Part shown: piece by piece, positions 34,943-42,892 of the stretch
Layout of the letters: every line of letters starts with the position of its first letter
How positions within the stretch are numbered: position 1 is the stretch's first letter
IMG/VR virus record: IMGVR_UViG_3300008110_000203
Location: 1-58,730 of that record
DNA: 58,730 nucleotides
Direction: 5' to 3' (one strand)
Source: a virus
Translations under genes and position numbers: made by a program
Notes under the pieces: model-generated
The model's database searches: none
The model's input: the letters and a program-made list of their open reading frames with translations, nothing else
Told to the model about the DNA's origin: nothing

Positions 34943-35188
34943 TCACTGCTGCCCCTCCTGCAGACGTTCCACGGCGAACTCAATCTCCAACTCCTGCCGC
35001 TTTACTTCGTCCATCAGATCCTTTAGTGTCAGGCCCATCGACTGCACCACTGCCAACCACGACGCTACTGTTCCGGTGGCTGGTCTGCTCAGTCGCATTA
35101 TCGTGGCCAGATGTGGCAGCAACTCCGCCGCCAACTGTTTGCGTTCGTCACTCACTGCTGCTGCTGTGGTGATGGTCCCAACATGCAC
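34943..35188 (-). CDS. Small helical protein downstream of the primase-helicase
   Basis: The protein has 81 aa with a GTG start at 35188. GGGAGG lies 8 nt upstream, and the stop of the primase-helicase gene ends 2 nt before the GTG. It is almost entirely helical (ERKQLAAELLPHLATIMRLS, then LKDLMDEVKRQELEIEF). Coupling to the replication protein suggests an accessory replication role. It has no recognised family. Confidence 0.55.
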   Translation of the reverse strand: MHVGTITTAAAVSDERKQLAAELLPHLATIMRLSRPATGTVASWLAVVQSMGLTLKDLMDEVKRQELEIEFAVERLQEGQQ

Positions 35189-35190
35189 TC

Positions 35191-37452
35191 TTAGTCCCTC
35201 CCCTGTTGTTCTTCGAACTGAACTCGGAAACGATACGCAATGGGGTCTGTATCCGGAATCTCTTCGATCCAACCCAAACTCTTGAACAATGTGATCTCGT
35301 ACTCAGCAGCCCCCCGCCCAAGGTTGTTGAACCGTGAGTAGTGCCTGAAGGTGAATGTGGGGTACCCACGTGTCTGCAGCTTCCGCGATCTCTGGGACGC
35401 AGTGGTTTGCAGCATGTCCGTGACAGCCTGCGTTTGAGCCCCGGCAGCCCCGCACAGCTTAGCGTACGCCTGATCCACCTTGCTGTCGAGCATGCGTTGT
35501 TTGTGTGACCACAGCCACTCCATCAGATCTATGGCACGGTGTACGTAGGCGGTCGGAATTGTCGGGTTGACAAACCCCCGGGTTGGGTTTACGGCAGAAG
35601 TCCACACCTGTTCTTCGATCGCGAGGTCGAGCACCCACAAAACTGCCGACATTCGCAAGGCCACTTCCGCATGCCTGAGCACCTCGCTCCGCCAAGGATG
35701 CTCGTCCGGCCACTGAGCCAGGTACGCCGCGCTGCGTTTGTGTTTGGCGTACCCCTGCCAGACGGCGTTGGCTTCGGAGGACAGGGTGAGGATCGACGGG
35801 TCGATGTCGGTCCCTGACGCCGCGGCGAGGGCCATAGCATCGACGCTCTGGATCGCCTGCTTGTGGGTGTTCAGGCGTCGGGCCATTTGATCCCAGTGCG
35901 ACCACCACGCCGTCATGGCTCTCTGGCTTTCCTGAGCCGGCTCCTCCGGAATACGGCCCAGAGGGAAGAGCTGCATTCGCTGGATCAAACCGTCGATCAG
36001 GTCAATCCCGGGGATTTGGTTCAGGTTCACGCCCTGAATAGCCCCCACGATAGAGCAGAACGGCGACCGGACGACAGTGTTCCCGGTCTTGCGGAACTGG
36101 ACGATTGAGTCCCCGGACCATGCTCGCAGCCACATGCCGGTGTTTGACGAGCTGCCGGCAAGGGCCTGAGAGTATCGACCGAACATCCCGAGGAAGTCCT
36201 TGCCTTCAGTGAGCACAACCAGCAGTCCTCGGGGGAATTTCGACATGCCGTGGGCGAAGGCCTCCGGCGTAGCGTCGGTCAGAACCCGTTCAGATCCGCG
36301 CAGCGGAGCTGTGACCTGATTGATGGTCAGCGATTTCCCCGCACCCGACGGTCCAACCCCGAAAATGTACGACTGCACTCCGGTCGCTGGGGCGTCGGGG
36401 GTTGTGCGGACCTGCACCGACGACCCCAGCAGACCGGAGGCTACTGCTAATGTGCTCAACAGGAACAAATTCCTGGGGTATTGAGCTGCTCTTGCGTGCA
36501 AACTGACCGCCTGAATACGGCTATCAAAGACATTTTGCGGAATTTCGGGGAAAATTGCAGATTCTTCCTGCAATTCCGCCGCCTGGCGTGCCTTTATTAC
36601 GTCAGACGTGGCGTCCGCGAAGTCGATTTCGGTAAATTCCGCGGCGGGAGTGGGCGTAACCGCCAGTTTTGCCACCAGATTCTGCAATTCCAGCTCGCCA
36701 CGCCCCTTTTCATGCAGCGTCCCGAGCTTGTCCGCCAGTGGCCGCATCATATCCACGACCAAAGTCTTCGGAAGTCGCAGATCCGCGGCCAGAATCTTGC
36801 TCAACCGCAGCAGGTACTCGTGCCTGTTTCCCACTTCTGGCAACAAACCGTCGTCTTCAGCACAGACAGTGGTTGTTCTCTTCACTGCCGTGCGAGTTTT
36901 GCTGTAGTTGGTCAGAAACCAGTGCTTCAGGGGCCCCGGAATCAGGGCAATTCTGGTCTCCCACGGCGCACAACCCGGCAACCAACTGTAGTACTGTTGG
37001 GTCAGAGGGTGTATGGAGGGCGGGCAAGCTGAGTAAACGGCGGAATCCTGTTGCCCCAGTCGGCATTCCAAGTAATCGGCTTTGACAACGGACACACCGA
37101 AAGCGGCCAGATCCGCGTCCCACTGGAACCAGTAGTGATTCCCCCGGGCTGCTCGGTACGCAACGGTACGTATCTGAGCCTGCTGAATCATTTGTTCCAG
37201 CAGAGCATAAGCCTCCGGGCTGTCCGGCTCGCAGTCCATCACCCCACTGGACGGACCCATTAGTGCGGCTAGACCCCAGTTCTGCCCTTTCGGGAACATC
37301 GCCGGCAACGCCTGCACGTTGTTCGTAGCCTCAACGTCCCATTTGCAGCCGTGTTTTGGTAGCTTTGTACCCGGTTGCAAGGCAAACACGCGGACACCCA
37401 AATCCGCAAGGCACTTCGCCGTGCCCATCAAACACTCATAGTGATTCACCAT
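35191..37452 (-). CDS. Primase-polymerase fused to DUF3987-type helicase
   Basis: The protein has 753 aa, with GGAG 7 nt before the ATG. The N-terminal 200 residues are an archaeo-eukaryotic primase-like domain: PGTKLPKHGCKW, then a metal-binding GVMDCEPDSP near residue 70 and a GNHYWFQW strand. From about 310 to 620 lies a DUF3987-like ATPase with Walker A GVGPSGAGKS near 366 and a hydrophobic Walker B-like LLVVLTEGKD. A helical C-terminal tail follows. The protein should synthesise primers and unwind DNA at the origin. It lies beside the iteron cluster at 38141-38320. Confidence 0.8.
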   Translation of the reverse strand: MVNHYECLMGTAKCLADLGVRVFALQPGTKLPKHGCKWDVEATNNVQALPAMFPKGQNWGLAALMGPSSGVMDCEPDSPEAYALLEQMIQQAQIRTVAYRAARGNHYWFQWDADLAAFGVSVVKADYLECRLGQQDSAVYSACPPSIHPLTQQYYSWLPGCAPWETRIALIPGPLKHWFLTNYSKTRTAVKRTTTVCAEDDGLLPEVGNRHEYLLRLSKILAADLRLPKTLVVDMMRPLADKLGTLHEKGRGELELQNLVAKLAVTPTPAAEFTEIDFADATSDVIKARQAAELQEESAIFPEIPQNVFDSRIQAVSLHARAAQYPRNLFLLSTLAVASGLLGSSVQVRTTPDAPATGVQSYIFGVGPSGAGKSLTINQVTAPLRGSERVLTDATPEAFAHGMSKFPRGLLVVLTEGKDFLGMFGRYSQALAGSSSNTGMWLRAWSGDSIVQFRKTGNTVVRSPFCSIVGAIQGVNLNQIPGIDLIDGLIQRMQLFPLGRIPEEPAQESQRAMTAWWSHWDQMARRLNTHKQAIQSVDAMALAAASGTDIDPSILTLSSEANAVWQGYAKHKRSAAYLAQWPDEHPWRSEVLRHAEVALRMSAVLWVLDLAIEEQVWTSAVNPTRGFVNPTIPTAYVHRAIDLMEWLWSHKQRMLDSKVDQAYAKLCGAAGAQTQAVTDMLQTTASQRSRKLQTRGYPTFTFRHYSRFNNLGRGAAEYEITLFKSLGWIEEIPDTDPIAYRFRVQFEEQQGRD

Positions 37453-37812
37453 TTCGCTCTCCGCACAAGAGTGATGCCAGTGTGGCGGGGATTTGGGAGA
37501 TTGTCAACCGTGATTCTCCGCAATTTGTAGAAAGGCTTCCGGTCGAGTGAACGCGAAGCGTTCACGTCGAGGAAAAACTTCGATGGAATTTGAAAATAAA
37601 ACTTGGGGTGACTTGACGGGGTGGGGTTGTGTGTGACTAAAATCGGGTAAATACTGGTATTTGCCGGTGATTACGGGGAGCAACCGAGCTTGGGTCTCCC
37701 TTCGCTCGGCTCTCGCTGGCGCTTCGCCGATCGAAGACCGGTAAGACTTGTGCCCGGCTGTTACGGGATCCACATACGGTCACTACGGTATTACTTTAAG
37801 GGGGCTGTGACA
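37453..37812. promoter_or_regulatory. Divergent control region of replication genes
   Basis: This 360-nt stretch without a convincing gene lies between divergent genes. A perfect 8-bp hairpin (GTGAACGC, loop GAA, GCGTTCAC) sits at 37547-37565. On the plus strand TTGACG at 37613 is followed by CTAAAA 18 nt later, a possible promoter for the 37813 gene. A palindromic AAATACTGGTATTT lies at about 37650. Short ORFs here look like shadows. Confidence 0.4.
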
Positions 37813-38007
37813 ATGGTAGACACCTTCGCTCGGCTGAGGGCATGCACCACTTGCGACGAAAACGGTAATGTGGTTATCCGGCACGGCGATAAGTCGGTCG
37901 TCCTGATCCCGGCAAAGTCCGACAAAGGTCGGTCAACGCACGAAATGCTGAATGACACGATCACAGGGTTGGCTGATCTGCTGGATGAGGTTCTTACCCA
38001 ATCCTGA
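37813..38007 (+). CDS. Small acidic protein next to the origin
   Basis: The protein has 64 aa from the ATG at 37813 (MVDTFARLRACTTCDENGN), with AAGGGGG upstream. It contains ACTTCD and a VVIRHGDKSVVLIPAK beta hairpin, then a helix (MLNDTITGLADLLDEVL). It ends in front of a strong terminator, so it forms a single-gene transcript at the origin. Possible roles are repressor, copy-control or anti-host protein. No family was recognised. Confidence 0.6.
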   Translation: MVDTFARLRACTTCDENGNVVIRHGDKSVVLIPAKSDKGRSTHEMLNDTITGLADLLDEVLTQS

Positions 38008-38018
38008 TCAAAGGTTTG

Positions 38019-38044
38019 AGCTGGCAAACACGCCAGCTTTTTTT
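38019..38044 (+). terminator. Rho-independent terminator
   Basis: AGCTGGC and GCCAGCT form a 7-bp stem with a 6-nt loop, followed at once by seven Ts. It ends the 37813-38007 transcript and separates it from the iterons. Confidence 0.9.
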
Positions 38045-38140
38045 ACGCGCTGTGGCCGGTATACGGCCAAATTGGTCTGCAGTCTGTGTAATAGCCGGAA
38101 GTGCTGTGGTCGGCTGCTATTGCCTTGACCGCCCTGATTG

Positions 38141-38320
38141 CTGGTGTTTACCGGTATTGCCCTGTGTTTACCGGTATTTCCTTGTGTTTACCGGTATTTC
38201 CCTGTGTTTACCGGTATTGCCCTGTGTTTACCGGTATTTCCTTGTGTTTACCGGTATTTCCCTGTGTTTACCGGTATTGCCCTGTGTTTACCGGTATTGC
38301 CCTGTGTTTACCGGTATTTT
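38141..38320. repeat. Nine tandem 20-bp iterons, candidate origin of replication
   Basis: Nine copies of a 20-bp unit, core TGTTTACCGGTATT, are arrayed head to tail. Each contains the palindrome TACCGGTA. Spacer bases vary in a pattern that repeats every 60 bp, so larger units were duplicated. Because 20 is not a multiple of three, all frames show repeated peptides that are artefacts. Position between a primase-helicase gene and a strand switch suggests an initiator-binding origin. Partition or operator function is possible. Confidence 0.8.
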
Positions 38321-38438
38321 GGAAAATTAAAAAATTCCGGGAGAGTAACCAAAATAAACCCCTCCTGCCCGACCGGTCCAGCCAGCCCCCCTCTTTAAAG
38401 CCGATCTAACTTCCCTGGCAAGCTTTTCTAAGGAATCC

Positions 38439-38542
38439 CGTGTTTACCTTCGCGGTCTACGTGATAGGTAAACACGGCTACGCCTAGTCTCGTGTTTACT
38501 TTCTGAAGTCTCCCCTGCACTCACCCCGCCGCAGTGTTTACC
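38439..38542. repeat. Further GTGTTTAC boxes and an inverted repeat
   Basis: CGTGTTTACC at 38439-38448 is repeated in perfect inverted form at 38467-38476 with an 18-nt spacer. Single copies follow at about 38491 and 38534. They share the iteron core. The AT-rich stretch at 38319-38360 between these and the iterons could be an unwinding element. No gene is supported in 38321-38546. Confidence 0.65.
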
Positions 38543-38546
38543 GCGC

Positions 38547-38579
38547 AAAAAAAAACACCACCAGGAATTCCCGGTGGTG
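38547..38579 (-). terminator. Rho-independent terminator
   Basis: On the minus strand CACCACC and GGTGGTG form a stem that continues inside as GGA/TCC, followed by nine Ts. It ends the leftward transcript of the 39815-38609 gene pair. Confidence 0.9.
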
Positions 38580-38608
38580 CTGTCGTTGTGTGGAGTTGTG
38601 GCTAGGTT

Positions 38609-39292
38609 CTAGGTTTTTGCTTTACCTTTCTTTGTGGTGGTTGCTGCAGGTCCGTAGTGCGTTGTAACCACCTGTTCTGCAAGCTTCCGCCGTGCGTCGT
38701 CGTCGTCGGCATTTATTTTGCATACCCACAAAATGGAATCCGCCAGCAGTACACTGAGGGTGCGGGCGTCGGTCTGCGTTGCGGGTTGTTTAGCCTGGCC
38801 AGGTTCGTCTTTAGGTTGCAGCCAAAAGCTAGCCCCACGACTTCGCCACAACAGGACCGTTTGCCATGCGTCGTTCTGTGTGATCAATTCATCTTCTGTC
38901 TGGGGTTTCGTTTCTTTCCTGCTGCTACTGCTGCGCCCGCCGATGATTCTGCTGACGTGTTCCGAGCGCGGGAAATGAATTGTCAGCGCGCGGGAGTAGT
39001 GCGTCGTTGATCCGCTAGTTGTTGTGGTTTCTCCGCACTCTGCAGCGAGGCAGATTGCCGGATTGTCGGTCGGGTTGCGCTTTGTTCCGGGCTCGGTGGG
39101 TGTCCGGGCAGTGGGGTGTACGTTATCGGGCAAGGGGGCGCGGGTCTTTGTCTTTGCGTGGGTTGCTGCGGTCTGGGTGGAGGCGACTTCACGCGCGCCG
39201 GTCTCAACCGCCAGCAGCCGATTGTTCACACCTTCGAGTGCACCTGACAGTTCCGTCATTTTGCTTAAGATCAAGTTCAAGGCGTCGTTCAT
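38609..39292 (-). CDS. Hypothetical protein with N-terminal coiled coil
   Basis: The protein has 227 aa and begins MNDALNLILSKMTELSGALE, a heptad-like helix of about 45 residues. A Thr/Pro/Lys-rich linker follows, then a basic patch (IIGGRSSSSRKETKPQ) and a compact C-terminal domain with several Trp residues (QTVLLWRSRGASFWLQPKDE). The tail is Lys-rich. It has no recognised family. It lies next to the origin, so a DNA-binding or segregation role is possible. The upstream AAAGGG is a weak Shine-Dalgarno sequence. Confidence 0.6.
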   Translation of the reverse strand: MNDALNLILSKMTELSGALEGVNNRLLAVETGAREVASTQTAATHAKTKTRAPLPDNVHPTARTPTEPGTKRNPTDNPAICLAAECGETTTTSGSTTHYSRALTIHFPRSEHVSRIIGGRSSSSRKETKPQTEDELITQNDAWQTVLLWRSRGASFWLQPKDEPGQAKQPATQTDARTLSVLLADSILWVCKINADDDDARRKLAEQVVTTHYGPAATTTKKGKAKT

Positions 39293-39296
39293 TGTC

Positions 39297-39815
39297 TTAA
39301 CCCTTTATGGATTTGAGATTGGAAAGATAGTCCGCATTTCTGCGGGCGATATGCTGCCGGTGTCCGGCCGTCTCTGTTGGTTCCGGCTTTTTGCCGTTGC
39401 CTAGTTCTGTCAGGTCTTTGTTCGTGTTTTCTTTGGGTGTCGTCTTCCTCCTAGCTAGTTGGTGAAGGGTGGCGTAAAGCCGTTCAATGCTGCATAAGCT
39501 TTTCCGGGTCTTAAAACACCTAAGGAAAGTTTGCGCAACTAGTGCTGTTTGCTGGTAGTCGTCTCGAGGGCAGATTTTCCGGGCAGTGGAGTAGACTTCC
39601 CCCCAGTCAATCCAGTCTGCTGGCAGAATCGGCAATTCGCCAGATAGTTCCAAGTCTAAAAGTCTGCCGATATGTTCCCCCTTTCGTAAGTCAGGTCGGT
39701 TGCAGTTCCCCGGTCTGCCACATTCATCGACCGTCGGCAGGGGAAGTCTACACTCTTTCCCCCTCCCACACAACGGAAAGCAAAACATTTCCCGAAACAG
39801 AGAAAAAACGTTCAC
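39297..39815 (-). CDS. Hypothetical Cys-rich protein
   Basis: The protein has 172 aa with a GTG start. Five Cys residues lie in the first 40 residues (FCFPLCGRGKEC, DECGRPGNC), suggesting zinc binding. The middle is helical (EVYSTARKICPRDDYQQTAL, FLRCFKTRKSLCSIERLYAT). The C-terminus is basic. It is co-transcribed with the coiled-coil gene 4 nt downstream. The exact start is uncertain, because a later Met also fits. No family was recognised. Confidence 0.55.
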   Translation of the reverse strand: MNVFSLFREMFCFPLCGRGKECRLPLPTVDECGRPGNCNRPDLRKGEHIGRLLDLELSGELPILPADWIDWGEVYSTARKICPRDDYQQTALVAQTFLRCFKTRKSLCSIERLYATLHQLARRKTTPKENTNKDLTELGNGKKPEPTETAGHRQHIARRNADYLSNLKSIKG

Positions 39816-39975
39816 TATGGGTGTGCGTTTGTCACCCGTAGGGGTGACACCCGGCCTTACGGGTTACGTGCGCGGTCGGCGAGGGAAACCCGAGCGGCTG
39901 CCCAGAAAGCGGGACGCCTAAGAGGCCGGTCGGAAAGCGGATGCGTAACGCGTCGCCCAGAAAGCGGATGCGTAA
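39816..39975. promoter_or_regulatory. Divergent region before the plus-strand array
   Basis: This region separates the leftward Cys-rich gene from the rightward gene array and must hold at least one rightward promoter. A 7-bp hairpin (GTCACCC, GTAG, GGGTGAC) lies at 39831-39848. The unit GAAAGCGGATGCGTAACGC occurs twice in tandem (about 39931-39975) and runs into the first leader element. No consensus promoter is obvious. Confidence 0.35.
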
Positions 39976-40055
39976 CGCAGAAAGCAGGTCGTTTGCAGTA
40001 TGGTCCCGGCGACGCTGTGTCGCCGGGTTTTTGTGTTCCAGTAGGGAGCTTTGTT
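39976..40055 (+). promoter_or_regulatory. Leader element 1 (family 1)
   Basis: The order is a conserved box (CGCAGAAAGCAGGTC), GTTTGCAGTATG, then a 9-bp hairpin (CCCGGCGAC, loop GCTGT, GTCGCCGGG), five Ts, TTCCAGTAGGGAG as the Shine-Dalgarno region, and the ATG at 40056. Similar elements precede most genes to 47600. Confidence 0.85.
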
Positions 40056-40640
40056 ATGGGAACAGATGATTCTGGACGGCTTTTGGGTTGTGCGGTCGAA
40101 ATGGCCCTCCTCAAGCGCGATCAAAAGGACCGGTTGTCATGGTCGGCGGGGTATACCAACCGCGTTACGGTCATCGGCCCCAACAACCTCGTTACAGGAG
40201 GCTACGACACCTTTTACACGAGCAGCGAGCAGATGTTGCGCCGCAACCTCGGGCCGCTTTCGGAACGGTTGTCGGCTGCGGAAGTTGACATGTGCGTGTT
40301 GCCCCTGTGTGATAGGAAACGCCACCTGCTTACTGCCGACGGGTTTCCCGGGAAACACGTACTGAGATCCCTGCATCGTGAACCTGGGGCCGATGCGAGT
40401 TTTTGCGCAGCCGATTTGGTGGACACCACTGACTCTGCGGTGATGGACAACTTCTGGCTTAACGCCCGGAACAAACTCCGCGAGCGTTACAAGTGGTCGC
40501 AGGGCCAGTTCACAATGATTGACGCACTGGACGGGGTGTACGACGAGCCGACTAAGGGCACCCCTTATGTGTGCGTTTTTAGGAGTAGCGGGCGTTTGTC
40601 TACCCTCGTTCGGTCTAAATCCATTCTGATCATCAAGTGA
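40056..40640 (+). CDS. Hypothetical array protein, paralogue of the next gene
   Basis: The protein has 194 aa and begins MGTDDSGRLLGCAVEMALLK. It shares with the following gene a VTVIGPNNLV strand, a Tyr/Ser-rich segment and a late block NKLRERYKWSQGQFTMIDAL, so the two are diverged duplicates. The C-terminus is beta-rich (RSKSILIIK). It has no recognised family. As first gene of the leader-bounded array it is probably expressed early. Function is unknown. Confidence 0.65.
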   Translation: MGTDDSGRLLGCAVEMALLKRDQKDRLSWSAGYTNRVTVIGPNNLVTGGYDTFYTSSEQMLRRNLGPLSERLSAAEVDMCVLPLCDRKRHLLTADGFPGKHVLRSLHREPGADASFCAADLVDTTDSAVMDNFWLNARNKLRERYKWSQGQFTMIDALDGVYDEPTKGTPYVCVFRSSGRLSTLVRSKSILIIK

Positions 40641-40736
40641 CTCGTGGCCGTGTAAGGCGAGCGTGTGATAGACAGCCGCTGCGGCGGCTGTCGTTCGTGT
40701 GCTTTCCGTTTTTGTGTTCCAGTAGGGAGCTTTGTT
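40641..40736 (+). promoter_or_regulatory. Leader element, family 1b
   Basis: GTGTAAGGCGAGCGTGTG is followed by a 9-bp hairpin (GACAGCCGC, TGCG, GCGGCTGTC) and GTTCGTGTGCTTTC, and then by the same SD tail as leader 1 (TTCCAGTAGGGAGC). The first part recurs at 41558. The element is therefore a hybrid of a different hairpin with a family 1 SD tail. Confidence 0.75.
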
Positions 40737-41264
40737 ATGTCCGAGGAAACTGAGGCGTGCCCGTTTACGGAGCGATGGGGCGTCAACCGGATCAAAATGG
40801 CCCGTAAGGGGTATACGCTCATCGTCACCATGATCGGGCCTAAAAGCCTGATCAAAGACGGGGTAGATTCAATCTACGTGAAGAACGGTAGCGATATGAT
40901 GGACTGGCTTAAGGACTACCACCCTACCGTCCACCACAGCCCGGCGGCGCGTGAGGCACAGGGGGTGACCGTCTCTTACGAACACCTCGACGCCTTTACC
41001 GGCCCGAACGTTCGGCCCATCGACGACGCGATCCTGATCTGGCGTCTGGTGGATTTCAACAACCCAGACGCTAAGGGTAATCCGTGGGTAACCATGCAGA
41101 ACGCCTTGAGGGAGCGTTTTGGGTGGACCAACGGCCACTTTACGTCGATCGAGTCTCTTACAGGGGTTGACTACAGCGCCCCTGAAGACGCCGTGTATGG
41201 GGTCAGGTTCCGTAAGGAGCACATCAAGGGTGCGGAAACGAAAAACCTGCTGATCCTCTGCTAA
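40737..41264 (+). CDS. Hypothetical array protein, paralogue of the previous gene
   Basis: The protein has 175 aa and begins MSEETEACPFTERWGVNRIK. VTMIGPKSLIKDG and NALRERFGWTNGHFTSIESL align with the preceding protein, while the middle differs. Tandem duplication followed by divergence is the likely origin. It is probably soluble and acidic. No known family or catalytic motif was seen. Confidence 0.65.
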   Translation: MSEETEACPFTERWGVNRIKMARKGYTLIVTMIGPKSLIKDGVDSIYVKNGSDMMDWLKDYHPTVHHSPAAREAQGVTVSYEHLDAFTGPNVRPIDDAILIWRLVDFNNPDAKGNPWVTMQNALRERFGWTNGHFTSIESLTGVDYSAPEDAVYGVRFRKEHIKGAETKNLLILC

Positions 41265-41344
41265 CGCGGAAAGCAGGTCTTCGGCAGTTCTTCCCGGCGA
41301 CGCTGTGTCGCCGGGTTTTTTGCGGTTCCATTATGGAGTTTGTC
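41265..41344 (+). promoter_or_regulatory. Leader element 2 (family 1)
   Basis: Directly after the stop codon come GCGGAAAGCAGGTC, then TTCGGCAGTTCTT, the CCCGGCGAC/GTCGCCGGG hairpin, six Ts and TTCCATTATGGAG before the ATG. Confidence 0.85.
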
Positions 41345-41557
41345 ATGGCAACGTTGACCCCAGCTTACGGACGTGATTACACGAGGGCAGACGCAGCCCG
41401 CGAGGCATTTCTCGCGGGTAAAGATTTCATCTTTAACGAGGTCGGCAGTCGCTGGGATGGAAAGCCCTGTTCGATCCGTGACTTCAAGGCGGACGAAACG
41501 CCCAGCGTGACGATCCGCTACAACCACCTCAGATCGTCGATCGTCGTCGATCTGTGA
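41345..41557 (+). CDS. Small hypothetical array protein
   Basis: The protein has 70 aa and begins MATLTPAYGRDYTRADAARE. The DYTRADAAREAFLAGKDFIF helix is followed by a beta hairpin (PCSIRDFKADETPSVTIRYN) and ends SSIVVDL. It has no recognised family. The start is fixed by the leader SD. Confidence 0.55.
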   Translation: MATLTPAYGRDYTRADAAREAFLAGKDFIFNEVGSRWDGKPCSIRDFKADETPSVTIRYNHLRSSIVVDL

Positions 41558-41639
41558 CGTGCGTGTAAGGCGAGCGTGTGATAGACAGCCGCTGCGGCGG
41601 CTGTCGTTCGTGTGCTTTCTTTCCACTAAGGAGAAACCA
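41558..41639 (+). promoter_or_regulatory. Second family 1b leader
   Basis: This is almost identical to 40641-40710 (same GACAGCCGC hairpin and flanks), but its SD tail differs: CCACTAAGGAGAAACCA before the ATG at 41640. Confidence 0.75.
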
Positions 41640-42242
41640 ATGTGTGAGTACTGGGCTGATAAAGACGGGTGCGTGACGTACTGCGACGGCGATGCTGGTG
41701 CTGACGTGGCCAACCACGAGGGTGTGGCCCGCCAGCACGCGGCGCGTAACGTGGCGGATGCGTTGCAGTCTTTGAGCGGCGACGAACCTCTGGTGGACGC
41801 CATCAACCGTGTGTTTACGGACCACATCAATCACGATGGGGTTCTGGATTGTACCGCTTTGCGTTGCGATTTAGGAAACCTCGACGAATTCGCTGGCGAT
41901 GAAACCCCGGTTGAGGCGATCACGCGCCTTACGGGGCTGCCTGAGCTGGAGGTTCGGTTTGCGCTGCAGGCCGAACCCACTGACGAGGACGTGAGGCTCT
42001 ACGCGATGCGTGTGTGGGGTTGGCACCGCATCGTGTGCAAAGGCTCGTTTTATACGATTGAGAGCTGGAAAGTGTCCCGCTCTCTTATCAAGATGATGTA
42101 CTACGTGATCGGCGAGATTGAGGACGAATGCGGCGTTACCTCGCCTACGTGGACGTGGTACGTGAGGGGTAACGGGAGGCGGTTTGAGATCGCCAACGCG
42201 GACATGGAGGCTGGGATTATCCCCCGCGCTGAGGTGTCCTAA
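41640..42242 (+). CDS. Hypothetical array protein
   Basis: The protein has 200 aa and begins MCEYWADKDGCVTYCDGDAG. It is acidic with helical repeats: LSGDEPLVDAINRVFTDHIN and FAGDETPVEAITRLTGLPEL look like two related helical units. The later part contains SFYTIESWKVSRSLIKMMYY and a beta end. Three Cys residues lie within the first 15 residues. No family was recognised. Confidence 0.6.
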   Translation: MCEYWADKDGCVTYCDGDAGADVANHEGVARQHAARNVADALQSLSGDEPLVDAINRVFTDHINHDGVLDCTALRCDLGNLDEFAGDETPVEAITRLTGLPELEVRFALQAEPTDEDVRLYAMRVWGWHRIVCKGSFYTIESWKVSRSLIKMMYYVIGEIEDECGVTSPTWTWYVRGNGRRFEIANADMEAGIIPRAEVS

Positions 42243-42321
42243 CGCGGAAAGCAGGTTGTTTGCAGTATGTCCCGGCGGCACTGTGTCGCCGGGTTTTTGT
42301 GATTCCATTATGGAGTTTGTT
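42243..42321 (+). promoter_or_regulatory. Leader element 3 (family 1)
   Basis: It has the same order as leader 2, with one base change in the stem (CCCGGCGGC / GTCGCCGGG) and five Ts. The SD tail is GATTCCATTATGGAG. Confidence 0.8.
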
Positions 42322-42618
42322 ATGGGTCTGGGAAAAAAACCGCTTCCTAAGGTGGAATACGTCACCGGAGACTACCGGTTGGTTTCAAACGATGCCACGC
42401 GTGTTGTGGGCAGGCGGGGGCAGGATGAGATGGGCTATGGCCTTGCCATCACCACGGGCATCGTGCTGCAGTTCGCCGAAACGAAGCGAAAGCATCATGT
42501 GTATTGCACGTGCTTTAGCAACATCGGGTCGCTGTGGATCAAGGTGAAGGGCAAACGCCTTTACTTGGGCACCGTGTTTAGCAGTGACCTCAAAGAAACC
42601 TTTTATGCGGGAGACTGA
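42322..42618 (+). CDS. Small hypothetical array protein
   Basis: The protein has 98 aa and begins MGLGKKPLPKVEYVTGDYRL. It is basic and beta-rich (VLQFAETKRKHHVYCTCFSN, LWIKVKGKRLYLGTVF), consistent with a small nucleic-acid-binding or protein-inhibitor fold. No family was recognised. The next gene starts 1 nt after its stop. Confidence 0.55.
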   Translation: MGLGKKPLPKVEYVTGDYRLVSNDATRVVGRRGQDEMGYGLAITTGIVLQFAETKRKHHVYCTCFSNIGSLWIKVKGKRLYLGTVFSSDLKETFYAGD

Positions 42619-42619
42619 T

Positions 42620-42892
42620 GTGTCCGAGAAGCAAGAGATTACGCTGCACTTCCCACACCTCCCGCACTACGTGAGGGCAGTAGCGACAATCGTCAAAGAT
42701 GAATTCGAGCGGGAGGGTGGGGGCGTATCGGTAACGGTATACTCAGACATACACGTCCCTAAAGAGACCAAGATGGACATGGGCTGGTCATACCACTTTT
42801 TCCGCGATCGCCGTAACGAGTTCATGTCTGATGTTGCGGGCTTTATGATCAAGATTTATGGTCTGACGCCCATGCCTACGCGGTACTGGTGA
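42620..42892 (+). CDS. Small hypothetical array protein
   Basis: The protein has 90 aa with a GTG start (MSEKQEITLHFPHLPHYVRA), supported by GGGAG 6 nt upstream inside the end of the preceding gene. It contains DMGWSYHFFRDRRNEFMSDV. It is the only gene in this part without its own hairpin leader, so it is translated with the gene before it. No family was recognised. Confidence 0.5.
   Translation: MSEKQEITLHFPHLPHYVRAVATIVKDEFEREGGGVSVTVYSDIHVPKETKMDMGWSYHFFRDRRNEFMSDVAGFMIKIYGLTPMPTRYW

Noticed and set aside
37504-37773. Minus-strand 89-aa frame upstream of the primase
   Set aside because: It overlaps the divergent control region, has no SD, and resembles no protein.
38141-38320. CRISPR-like array
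   Set aside because: The units are direct 20-bp repeats without unique spacers, and no cas genes are near. They fit iterons.
38101-38409. Repeat peptides over the iterons (VYRY..., VFTGI...)
   Set aside because: The 20-bp period gives similar peptides in all three frames; none has an SD.
39985-40020. Family 1 box as a sigma-70 promoter
   Set aside because: The GCAGTATGTT stretch looks like a -10 box in some copies but is CTCTCC or AGGTTC in others, so a promoter is not supported.
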